Source: Stenotrophomonas maltophilia (GTDB lineage: Bacteria; Pseudomonadota; Gammaproteobacteria; Xanthomonadales; Xanthomonadaceae). From it: a DNA stretch of 64,000 bases. The DNA lies in NCBI RefSeq assembly GCF_006970445.1, contig NZ_CP033877.1:3480750-3544749 (forward strand), read 5' to 3'. This document shows, one piece after another, positions 23,611 through 31,076 of the stretch. The translations under genes and the position numbers were made by a program. How positions within the stretch are numbered: the stretch's first letter is position 1; each line of letters starts with the position of its first letter. Under the pieces are notes generated by a model. The model had not been told where the DNA came from, did not search any database, and saw only the letters and a list, made by a program, of their open reading frames with translations.

Positions 23611-24432
23611 TCAGCGGGTGATCGCGCTGCGGATCGCCCGCAGCTGCTGCTTGACCGCCCGCGCCTGCGCCGGGTCCATGCGCAGCAGGGCCTTCTGCCC
23701 GATCGAGCGTGACTGCAGGGTGGGATCGACGAATCGATAGCGGCCGCGTTCATCGCGCTGCACCAGTGGCGCCTGGGCCAGTTCCGGGGTCTCCAGCAGG
23801 TGGTCGATCACCGTGACCAGGCGGTCGTTGAAATAGCCCTCGGGCCGCCCAAGGTCGACATAGGCCTGCTGGATCAGCGGATAGAAGCGTTTGTAAGCGG
23901 TAGCCGTTGCTGCCGGGTCCAGCGCAGTGAACGCCTGCACGTAGGGCGCATAGCGCGCCGCGTTGCTGGCGGCGATGTGTTCGCCACCCTCGCCCAGCTC
24001 GACCTGCAGGTTGCCCGGCAGCGGGCGCGCGGCCAACGCGGTCGGCGGCACGCTGGGCTTGTCCAGGTTGTCGACCTGGGTGACCAGGCGCTGGATCAGA
24101 TGATCACGCAGCAGCAGGGTCAGCGGCCCCTCGCCCTGGAACAGCTGGCCCAGCGCACCCCAGGCCGCGGCATCGCTGTCAGCCAGCTTCGGCAGCGCCG
24201 GATCGGCCGCGGCCTCGGTATCCAGCGGATGCCTGATCGGCGGTGGTGCCGGCACGGGTTCCGCAGCCGCCTTCGGCTGTGGCGGTGCGCCGGTACTGGC
24301 GGGGGTCGATTGCACCGGCACCGAAACACCGTCTGCCAGGCTCTTCAGCTGATCGCGGAACAACCAACCACCCGCGCCACCAATCACCACCACGCCCAAC
24401 ACCCAGGGCCAAACCGCCTTTCCACTCTGCAT
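23611..24432 (-). CDS. DUF3014 membrane-anchored protein
   Basis: A 273-residue protein with one N-terminal transmembrane helix (WPWVLGVVVIGGAGGWLF) and no cleavage site, so it is probably an inner-membrane protein with its bulk in the periplasm. A Pro/Ala-rich linker follows (~residues 35-75), then a helical domain of about 190 residues matching DUF3014 (LLLRDHLIQRLVTQVDNLD, RYAPYVQAFTALD, KRFYPLIQQAYVDLG). Function unknown. The ATG whose last base is 24432 is preceded by GAGGTG and is preferred over the upstream extension. It is downstream of nothing obvious and convergent with no partner. Confidence 0.85.
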   Translation of the reverse strand: MQSGKAVWPWVLGVVVIGGAGGWLFRDQLKSLADGVSVPVQSTPASTGAPPQPKAAAEPVPAPPPIRHPLDTEAAADPALPKLADSDAAAWGALGQLFQGEGPLTLLLRDHLIQRLVTQVDNLDKPSVPPTALAARPLPGNLQVELGEGGEHIAASNAARYAPYVQAFTALDPAATATAYKRFYPLIQQAYVDLGRPEGYFNDRLVTVIDHLLETPELAQAPLVQRDERGRYRFVDPTLQSRSIGQKALLRMDPAQARAVKQQLRAIRSAITR

Positions 24433-24602
24433 GATGCAGCACCTCGTTTCACACGCATGGAGAAGGTGTGACCCCACCGATTGCAGCCGGTTCCCCGCCT
24501 GTTCCGCTGCCGTTCGGGTTCAGGCCTGCATGAAAGCCCCGCTCACGCCTGCTTTGCATGCCGCGCGCGAGGCTGTGGACCTTGTCCTGCGGAGACACTG
24601 TC

Positions 24603-25313
24603 ATGCAGTACGCGTTGTATTACTGGACCGGCATCCAGGGTCGTGGCGAGTTCGTGCGGCTGGCGCTGGAAGACGCCGGCGCCGACTACATCGACATGGC
24701 GCGGGTGCACGGCGATGCGGTGATGCAGCCATTCCTGGATGGGAGCAGCGAGGGCGCGCAGCCCTTCGCACCCCCATTCCTGAAGGCGGGCCGGCAGGTC
24801 ATCGCACAGGTCGCGACGATCCTGGATTTCCTCGGCCCAACCTTGGACCTGGTGCCGCAGGCAGCCTCGCGGCGAATGCAGGCGTTGCAGCTGCAGCTGA
24901 CCATCGCCGACCTGGTGGCCGAGGTGCATGACACCCACCATCCGATCGCTGCATCGAAGTACTACGAAGAGCAGAAGACCGAAGCCAAGGCCCGGGCCAT
25001 GTCGCTGCGCAGCGAGCGGCTGCCGAAGTTCCTCGGTTACTTCGAGCAGGTACTGGCCGCCAATGGTGGCCGCCATGCACTGCGCGAGCATTCGTACGTG
25101 GATCTGTCACTGTTCCAGCTGCTGAGCGGGCTGGACTACATGTTCCCGCGCCGCATGCAGGCGCTCGGCCCCACCCTGCCCCTGCTGCGCGGGCTGCAGG
25201 AGCGGGTGGCGAAGCGGCCGAACATCGCCGCCTATCTGGGCTCGGAACGGCGCCTGGCGTTCAACACGAATGGCATCTTCCGCCATTACCCGGAGCTGGA
25301 CGCCGAACGGTAG
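24603..25313 (+). CDS. Glutathione S-transferase
   Basis: A 236-residue cytosolic enzyme expected to conjugate or reduce substrates with glutathione. The N-terminal thioredoxin-like domain opens MQYALYYWTGIQGRGEFVRL, with the Tyr typical of alpha/mu/pi/sigma-like GSTs near residue 7. The helical C-terminal domain follows (LQLQLTIADLVAEVHDTHHP; VDLSLFQLLSGLDYM). The pattern GRGEFVRLALEDAGADYID is typical. GGAG precedes the ATG at 24603. The stop codon TAG is part of the GTAG head of a SMAG repeat, so the repeat abuts or has reshaped the gene end. Confidence 0.88.
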   Translation: MQYALYYWTGIQGRGEFVRLALEDAGADYIDMARVHGDAVMQPFLDGSSEGAQPFAPPFLKAGRQVIAQVATILDFLGPTLDLVPQAASRRMQALQLQLTIADLVAEVHDTHHPIAASKYYEEQKTEAKARAMSLRSERLPKFLGYFEQVLAANGGRHALREHSYVDLSLFQLLSGLDYMFPRRMQALGPTLPLLRGLQERVAKRPNIAAYLGSERRLAFNTNGIFRHYPELDAER

Positions 25314-25386
25314 TGCCGGCGGCTGGCCGGCAGCTGCACGATCCAACCGAAGCCCATGAGGATGCCGGCCAGCGGCCGGCACTACC
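25310..25386. repeat. SMAG inverted pair
   Basis: Two GTAG-headed palindromes with stem GCCGGC.GCTGGCCGGC face each other (25310-25333 and 25361-25386) around about 28 bases. They fill the gap between two tail-to-tail genes and include the GST stop codon. Confidence 0.85.
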
Positions 25387-25391
25387 ACGGG

Positions 25392-26996
25392 TCAGCTGTT
25401 TTCACCCAGCGGCTGCACCGGCTGCTTCTGCAGCGACAGCAAGCCCAGCAGTAGCGCCAGTGCCACGTAGGCACCGGCGAACTGCAAACTGATGATGCGC
25501 GCCAGGCCGTCAAGGTCCCACGGCAGGTAGATGCCGCCGCGCGGATCCACCGAGTGGATCAACCCGAACAGGGTCAGCACCGCCGCCACCAGCAGGAAGC
25601 CGCAGGCACGGCGCAGGCGCCCATCGACCATCGCCGCCACCGCCGAAATCCACAGCATCGAGGTGATGATGAAGCCGTTGCCGAGCGTGAAGATCACCGC
25701 CAGCTCAGGCAGGCCGTGGCCGTCGAGCTTGGTCAGCAGCTGCGGCAGCTGGTCCGGTGCAATCCAGCCGGGTGCCTTGATCGCCAGCAGGTAGGCCACC
25801 GACGGCAGGAAGCCGAACACCATCGCGCCGGTATGGTGGCGCGGCGTGGCCTGGAATGCCTGCGTGGTGATGTCGATGGCCACGTACACGATGATCGGTG
25901 CCAGCACCGCCAGCGGCAGCCATTGCACCAGCCCGGAGATGATGCCGAGCATGCCGCCAATGCCGACGAACAGGCCGGTCAGCAGCGTGTAGCCGCTGCG
26001 CGCGCCCATGTGCTTGTAGGCCGGCTGGCCGATGTAGGGCGTGGTCTGCGCCACGCCGCCACAGACACCCGCCACCAGCGTGGCCACCGCTTCCACCAGC
26101 AGGATGTCGCGGGTGCGGTAGTCATCACCGGCCGCGCGCGCACTTTCAGACACGTTGATGCCACCGACCACCATCAGCAGGCCGAACGGCAACAGCAGCG
26201 GCAGGTAGGTCATCGCGGTGGGCAGGCCGTCGAGGAAGCCCAGCGTCGGCAGCGGCAGCACCACCTGCGGCGGCACCCACTCCGGTACATGGAAGCCGGG
26301 TGCGCCCAGCCCGGCCAGGCCAAGGCCGTAATACAGCACGGTGCCGAACACGAAGGCCAGCAGCACGCCCGGGCCACGCACCGGCAGCTTGCCCTTGGCG
26401 ATCAGCACATACAGCAGCAGGCCCAGCGTGGTGAAGCCGACCAGCGGCGAGCGCAGCGTTTCCAGCAACGGCAGCAGGCCCATCAGCACCAGCGCGATGC
26501 CGGCGATGGAACCCAGCAGCGCGGCACGCGGCAGCGCGCGGGTGACCGCTTCGCCGAAGAACGACAGCACGAACTTGAGCACGCCCATGATGACCAGCGC
26601 CGCCATGCCCAGCTGCCAGGTGGCGATGCCCGCAGCGTGCGGGTCCATGCCCTGCTGCTTGAACGCGATGAAGGCCGGGCCGAGCACCAGCAGCGCCATG
26701 CCGATGCTGGTCGGTGCATCCAGGCCCAGCGGCATGGCGGTGACGTCGTCGCGGCCGGTACGTGCCGCCAGCCGGCGCGCCATCAGGGTGTACAGCAGGT
26801 TGCCGACCAGCACGCCGAAGGCGGTGCCGGGGAACATGCGGCCGAACACCACGTCGGCGGGGAACTGGAAGATCCCGACCAGGGCCATGGCGATGAAGCC
26901 GAGGATGGAGAGGTTGTCGACGACCAGGCCGAAGAAGCCGTTGAAGTCGCCGGCGACGAACCAGCGACGCGGTGCGGCGGAAGCGGGAGCGGACAT
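25392..26996 (-). CDS. NCS2-like xanthine/uracil permease family transporter
   Basis: A 534-residue inner-membrane transporter with about 12-14 hydrophobic segments. N-terminal DFNGFFGLVVDNLSILGFIA, then the family-like segments GLDAPTSIGMALLVLG and VCGGVAQTTPYIGQPAYKHM, which recalls the conserved SxxxxxTTYxEN-type region of NCS2. It probably imports a nucleobase or similar compound by proton symport; the substrate is not evident. The frame is open 79 codons further upstream without coding character, so I begin at MSAPASAAPRRWFV. No Shine-Dalgarno is evident there. A 640-base repeat region lies upstream. Confidence 0.78.
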   Translation of the reverse strand: MSAPASAAPRRWFVAGDFNGFFGLVVDNLSILGFIAMALVGIFQFPADVVFGRMFPGTAFGVLVGNLLYTLMARRLAARTGRDDVTAMPLGLDAPTSIGMALLVLGPAFIAFKQQGMDPHAAGIATWQLGMAALVIMGVLKFVLSFFGEAVTRALPRAALLGSIAGIALVLMGLLPLLETLRSPLVGFTTLGLLLYVLIAKGKLPVRGPGVLLAFVFGTVLYYGLGLAGLGAPGFHVPEWVPPQVVLPLPTLGFLDGLPTAMTYLPLLLPFGLLMVVGGINVSESARAAGDDYRTRDILLVEAVATLVAGVCGGVAQTTPYIGQPAYKHMGARSGYTLLTGLFVGIGGMLGIISGLVQWLPLAVLAPIIVYVAIDITTQAFQATPRHHTGAMVFGFLPSVAYLLAIKAPGWIAPDQLPQLLTKLDGHGLPELAVIFTLGNGFIITSMLWISAVAAMVDGRLRRACGFLLVAAVLTLFGLIHSVDPRGGIYLPWDLDGLARIISLQFAGAYVALALLLGLLSLQKQPVQPLGENS

Positions 26997-27136
26997 GGAA
27001 GGGGCGGTGGGGGTGGGGACCGCCGATGGTAGGCCCAGCGGGGCCGGCGCGCCAATTCCGTCGTGGAATGATGGGTTCCAGCCAACGGCGGGGCCCCTCG
27101 TGGCTGGGTTGGTCGCGGACAGCGGGTTTATCGGAG

Positions 27137-27245
27137 TGGGCCGGGCGGGATGGGCTGTGCAGGACACGCCGTAAACCCGTCCATGGGGGCTCGATGGCGC
27201 CATCCATGGCGCCAACGGTCCTGCGCAGCCCATCCCGACCGGCCC
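27137..27245. repeat. 109-bp imperfect inverted repeat
   Basis: Arms of about 28 bases (27137-27164 and 27218-27245), sharing GGGATGGGCTG and CAGGAC with few mismatches, around a 53-base centre. The centre itself holds GGCGCCATCCATGGCGCC. Confidence 0.75.
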
Positions 27246-27357
27246 CTGACAATTTCCTGCGCGTGCCAGCCACGGAAGAGAATCAAAAGATCAAAAGCAA
27301 AGGCAGGCGCTCGTTGTTGCGCCAAGCCCATGCTCGGCTGCTGTACGCGAGGCATCT

Positions 27358-27381
27358 GAGCCGAGCATGGCTCGGCTCTAC
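27358..27381 (-). repeat. SMAG palindrome, GAGCCGAGC subfamily
   Basis: Palindrome GAGCCGAGCATGGCTCGGCT ending in CTAC, thus GTAG-headed on the minus strand. Confidence 0.75.
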
Positions 27382-27409
27382 AGGAGATCATTCCGATCAT
27401 TCTTTCGTT

Positions 27410-27433
27410 CATCCACGCATGGCGTGGATCTAC
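27410..27433 (-). repeat. SMAG palindrome, ATCCACGC subfamily
   Basis: CATCCACGCATGGCGTGGAT followed by CTAC. Its GTAG end overlaps the outer edge of modular repeat copy B. Confidence 0.75.
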
Positions 27434-27565
27434 TGCAGATCGCAGGAGTCTGTCGAAGGCGGGGTGGGGCCGGTTGCGGGGGCGTGAGCCGCATGGATGC
27501 GGCGACCGAGCTTACATGGACGTACTTGCAGCGCCCCCCCGCAACCGGCCCCACCCCGCCATCCC
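27432..27565 (-). repeat. ~130-bp modular inverted-repeat element, copy B
   Basis: Arms GGCGGGGTGGGGCCGGTTGC and GCAACCGGCCCCACCCCGCC enclose the same ~50-base core as copy A (15970-16101) in reverse orientation. The outer segment CAGATCGCAGGAGTCTGTCG is also shared. The core matches copy A at nearly every position. Confidence 0.8.
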
Positions 27566-27637
27566 CCAGGAAAGCAGCTTCTGCTCTGGGTCTGGCTCGT
27601 AGCGGGTGCAGGGCGCAGCCCTGCATCGACCAACCCC

Positions 27638-29356
27638 CTACTTCTTCAGGAAGTTGTCCACCAGCAGATGCTTCACGTCGTCGAAGCGGCCGTTCAACAC
27701 GGCCTTGGCTGCGTACAACGCCGTACCGGCCACCTGCTTGGCCTCGATCTGCGGCGGCATCACCAGTTCGGCGCGGCTGGTATGCACGTCCAGCAGTGCC
27801 GGGCCGCGTTGGGACAGGAAGTCCAGCACCGCTTCCTCCAGGTCCTCGCTGCGCGTCACCGTGCGGCCGTGGAAGCCGATCACTTCGGCCAGGCGGCCAA
27901 AGTCCGGGTTCTTCAGGTCGGTGTAGTTGTCCAGCAGGCCCTCCACCTTCTGCTCCAGCTCGACGAAATTCAGCGAGCCGTTGTTGAACACCACCACCTT
28001 GATCGGCAGATTCTCCTGTACCGCCGTCAGCAGGTCGCCCAACAGCATCGCCAGGCCACCGTCACCGGACAGCGAAATCACCTGTCGGCCGGGGAACGCC
28101 TTCTGCAGGCCGAGTGCCTGCGGCATCGCGTTGGCCATCGTGCCGTGCAGCAGGCTGGTCAGCGTACGGCGGCGACCGTTGACGCGGATATGCCGCAGCA
28201 CCCATACCATCGGCGAGCCGCCGTCGGCGGTGAACAGCGCATCGTCGCTGGCGTGCTTCGACAGCAGCGCGGTCAGGTGCTGCGGATGGATCAATTCGCC
28301 TTCGCCCGGTTGTTCTTCCTGCTCGCGCTTCTTCAGTGCCTTGTCGCGACGCCCGATGCACTCGTCCAGGAAGCTGCTGTCCTCGCGCGGCGGCAGCATC
28401 GGCAGCAACGCATCCAGCGTCGGTGTGATATCACCGACCACGCCAAGATTCACCGGGTGGCGGCGGCCGAGATGGCTGCCATCGCGGTCGACCTGGATGA
28501 TCGTGGCCTTGTCCGGATAGAACTGGCCCCAGGCGAAATCGGCGCCGAGCAGCAGCAGCGTGTCGCACTCCATCAACGTGTGGAAGCCGGACTCGATGCC
28601 GAAGATGCCGGTCATGCCCATGTTGTACGGGTTGTCCGGCTCGACGAAGTCCTTCGCGCGCGAGGTGTGCGCGATCGGTGCCTGCAGGCGCCGGGCCAGT
28701 TCCAGCAACTGCGCGTGCGCGCCCTGGCAACCGGCGCCGGCATAGATGCCGATGCGCTTGCCCTGCCCCAGCAGCTCGGCGATGCGCTGCAGTTCAGCGT
28801 CGGAAGGACGCAGCACCGGCTGGGTGTAGTGCACCGAGAACGGCACATCGTGCTTCACCTCGGCCTGGCTGATATCGGCCGGCAGGATCACCACCGCCAC
28901 GCCGCGGCGGCTGATCGCCGCCTGGCAGGCCAACGTGACCACGCGGCGGGCCTGTTCGGCGCTGTGCACCTGCTCGCAGAACACCGAACAACTGGCGTAC
29001 ACCGCCTTGAAGTCCACTTCCTGCGGGAATTCCATGCCCAGTTCGCTGGTCACCACCTGGCTGGCGATCAGCACCATCGGCGCGCGGTTGCGGTTGCTCT
29101 CGAACACGCCGTTGATGAAATGCAGGCTGCCGGGGCCGCAGGAACCGGCGCAGGCGGTCAGCTCGCCGCTCACCAGTGAATCGGCGCCGGCGGCGAATGC
29201 GGCCACTTCCTCATGGCGCACGTGCACCCAGGCAATCTCGCTGCCATGCATCGCATCGGTCACATGGTTGAGCGTATCGCCCACGATGCCGTAGCAACGG
29301 CGGACACCGGCCTGCTGCAGGGCGTCCACCACGATTTCGGCCACGCGCTTGCTCAT
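27638..29356 (-). CDS. poxB: Ubiquinone-dependent pyruvate dehydrogenase (pyruvate oxidase)
   Basis: A 572-residue thiamine-diphosphate and FAD flavoenzyme that decarboxylates pyruvate to acetate and CO2 and passes electrons to ubiquinone at the inner membrane. It opens with the TPP Pyr domain (YGIVGDTLNHVTDAM, then HVRHEEVAAFAAGA with the catalytic Glu). A central FAD domain follows, then the TPP PP domain with the GDG motif (SLSGDGGLAMLLGDLL, ending VVFNNGSLNFVE). The C-terminal ~25 residues are the expected membrane-binding tail. The length equals E. coli PoxB. The start MSKRVAEIVVDAL follows GAGGA at eight bases; two upstream ATGs are less likely. Confidence 0.94.
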   Translation of the reverse strand: MSKRVAEIVVDALQQAGVRRCYGIVGDTLNHVTDAMHGSEIAWVHVRHEEVAAFAAGADSLVSGELTACAGSCGPGSLHFINGVFESNRNRAPMVLIASQVVTSELGMEFPQEVDFKAVYASCSVFCEQVHSAEQARRVVTLACQAAISRRGVAVVILPADISQAEVKHDVPFSVHYTQPVLRPSDAELQRIAELLGQGKRIGIYAGAGCQGAHAQLLELARRLQAPIAHTSRAKDFVEPDNPYNMGMTGIFGIESGFHTLMECDTLLLLGADFAWGQFYPDKATIIQVDRDGSHLGRRHPVNLGVVGDITPTLDALLPMLPPREDSSFLDECIGRRDKALKKREQEEQPGEGELIHPQHLTALLSKHASDDALFTADGGSPMVWVLRHIRVNGRRRTLTSLLHGTMANAMPQALGLQKAFPGRQVISLSGDGGLAMLLGDLLTAVQENLPIKVVVFNNGSLNFVELEQKVEGLLDNYTDLKNPDFGRLAEVIGFHGRTVTRSEDLEEAVLDFLSQRGPALLDVHTSRAELVMPPQIEAKQVAGTALYAAKAVLNGRFDDVKHLLVDNFLKK

Positions 29357-29416
29357 CGGATACATCCTCGAACGGGGGAACATCAGAGGCTAGACCCGAT
29401 GAAGTGATGCCTCCGC

Positions 29417-29486
29417 AAAAAAAAGGGGACGGAGGGAATTAAGTCGTTTGCGGCACATACGACTTAATTCCCTCCGTCCCCTTTTT
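29417..29486. repeat. Long GGGGACGGAGGG palindrome, copy 2
   Basis: Same family as 9331-9398, with arms GGGGACGGAGGGAATTAAG, TCGTTTG and complement. It lies upstream of poxB and its T-run ends at the stop codon (29486-29488) of the SH3-like gene. Both arms carry A where the other copies have G (GGGAATT), a compensated change. Confidence 0.9.
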
Positions 29487-30346
29487 CAATCGTTGACGTT
29501 GATCCAGCCCTCCACTGCGCCGCTTTTCGGGTTGCGGTAGCGCAGCTTCACCCAACCGTCCTGTTCATCCAGCATTTCCACGCGGTCGCCCTGCACCAGG
29601 TAACGCTTGGTGCTGGACGCACCGGGCCGATCAAACAGGAACAGCCGCGCGGGCACCACGGTGGTCTGCTGTCCGCGCAGCGGCCCGTCCGGCGGTGCGC
29701 CCAGGCCATCGGCGATGGCACTTTCCAGCACACGGCCGGCGGGATCATAGGTACGCCAGACCGCCAACGGGCCCTGCTCGTCGGTCTGTTCCCAATGCAG
29801 GGCGGCATTCAGCGTATCGCCCAGCATCAGCACGCTCTCGGCGCGGTACAGATAGAGTTCCGCGCCTGCAAACCGGTACTGGTCGGCGTACCACATCGGG
29901 CCGCTGCGGCAGCTGCTGGTCAGGGTGCGGCTCGGACGGTCGACGCTCAGCCCCATCAGGTCACCGCAGCTGTCCTTGCCATGGGTGTCGGCCTGCAGCG
30001 CGCGGAACCCGGCACTGGCCGGATCGAAGCGGTACACCGCCACCGCCTCGTTGACCATGCCTACCGAGGCGCGCGCGACCAGTTCCGGGTAGCCATCGAA
30101 ATCGACGTCTTCCAGCGACCATTGCGAATTGCCGTCGGCGTCCGCCGCACCCGCCAGCGTCTGGCGCTTGCCCGACGGTGACAGCTGCACCACGATGCTG
30201 CCGTCCTGCTGGGGATCCGCGTGCGCCTGCACGTGAGCGGCCACCTGGAACCGCAGCGTTTCGCCGTCATCCCCACTTGCCTGCGCCGACGGTGCCAGCA
30301 CGCCGGCCAACACGAGGCCCAGCAGGCATTCCCTGTAATTCATCAT
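29486..30346 (-). CDS. Secreted protein with C-terminal SH3-like domain
   Basis: A 286-residue exported protein. Signal peptide MMNYRECLLGLVLAGVLAPS ends near AQASG. The middle part (~60-200) has the acidic loop pattern DVDFDGYPELVARA, which recalls FG-GAP or calcium-binding beta-propeller repeats. The last ~55 residues look like a bacterial SH3 fold (YLVQGDRVEMLDEQDGWVKL then EGWINVND), a module that often binds cell-wall material. Two adjacent ATGs are possible, and GGGAG stands a few bases before them. Next to a small lipoprotein on the same strand (33-base gap). Role unknown. Confidence 0.8.
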   Translation of the reverse strand: MMNYRECLLGLVLAGVLAPSAQASGDDGETLRFQVAAHVQAHADPQQDGSIVVQLSPSGKRQTLAGAADADGNSQWSLEDVDFDGYPELVARASVGMVNEAVAVYRFDPASAGFRALQADTHGKDSCGDLMGLSVDRPSRTLTSSCRSGPMWYADQYRFAGAELYLYRAESVLMLGDTLNAALHWEQTDEQGPLAVWRTYDPAGRVLESAIADGLGAPPDGPLRGQQTTVVPARLFLFDRPGASSTKRYLVQGDRVEMLDEQDGWVKLRYRNPKSGAVEGWINVND

Positions 30347-30379
30347 TGCTCCCTGCGGCACCGCGGCGGCACCTTCATC

Positions 30380-30862
30380 TCAGAACGATACCTCGACCGG
30401 CTGCCGCGACCACAGCACCGACTGATGCTTGGTCTGCTGCTTCCACGCCAGGCGGATCGCTTCGATGTCGGCGCGGCGCTGCGGGGTGTCCTCGTGCAGC
30501 ACCACCAGCACCTTGGTGCGCAGGCGATTGGGCGCGGCGTCACCACGGAACAGCCACTGGCCGTAGGCATCGAACACGGTCAGGCCATCCGGGAAGCGCG
30601 GAGTCACTTCCTTGTCCAGGAAGGTGCGCCACTGCGCCTCGCTGATGGTGTCGGCCTGCGGGCGGTTGCCGGCGCCCTGTTCCTCGCCCACGCCGAAATA
30701 CAGCTCGCTGCGCACCCAGCCATGGCCGGCGGACGGGCGTGCGGCATCGCCCTTCAGTTCGGCGGTGGTGGCCGTGGCATAGGCGCTGGGCGCCTGCGAA
30801 GAGAGGCTGGCGCAGCCGCTGGTGGCCAGCAGCACGGCGAAGACGAGGCCAAGGTGTTTCAT
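30380..30862 (-). CDS. DUF3574 lipoprotein
   Basis: A 160-residue protein with a lipoprotein signal (MKHLGLVFAVLLATSGCASL; lipobox TSGC, lipidated Cys17). The mature part matches DUF3574: RSELYFGVGEE near the start, then EAQWRTFLDKEVTPRFPDGL and TVFDAYGQWLF, and later TKVLVVLHEDTPQRR. Function unknown in the family. The upstream frame is open, but the signal fixes the start at the ATG whose last base is 30862. It precedes the SH3-like gene on the same strand and is likely cotranscribed. Confidence 0.85.
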   Translation of the reverse strand: MKHLGLVFAVLLATSGCASLSSQAPSAYATATTAELKGDAARPSAGHGWVRSELYFGVGEEQGAGNRPQADTISEAQWRTFLDKEVTPRFPDGLTVFDAYGQWLFRGDAAPNRLRTKVLVVLHEDTPQRRADIEAIRLAWKQQTKHQSVLWSRQPVEVSF

Positions 30863-31076
30863 CGGTACAGCTCCGGGGAAGGGGGACAAGGCGAGCCGGC
30901 AGCGTACAGCGCCACCGGCCCGGCGTGCTGATGCCAGCAAGGCATCAACTCATGCCGGACCGGCAGGGGCTTGCATCCGCACCGGTCGTCACGCGAAGAT
31001 AATATATCGCTTCATCCGGATGGATGTAAGTGAAACTATCTCCCCCTTCCCCGTCGTCGTTGTTGCTGGAGCCCCC

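Larger units (their letters stand above)
26997..27637. other. Long repeat-rich intergenic region upstream of the NCS2 permease
   Basis: About 640 bases with no gene. Contents in order: the permease leader, a 109-bp imperfect inverted repeat (27137-27245), an AAAAG-rich patch (27280-27310), two SMAG elements, modular repeat copy B, and a GGTGCAGGGCGCAGCCCTGC palindrome at about 27605-27626 next to the poxB stop. Confidence 0.7.
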
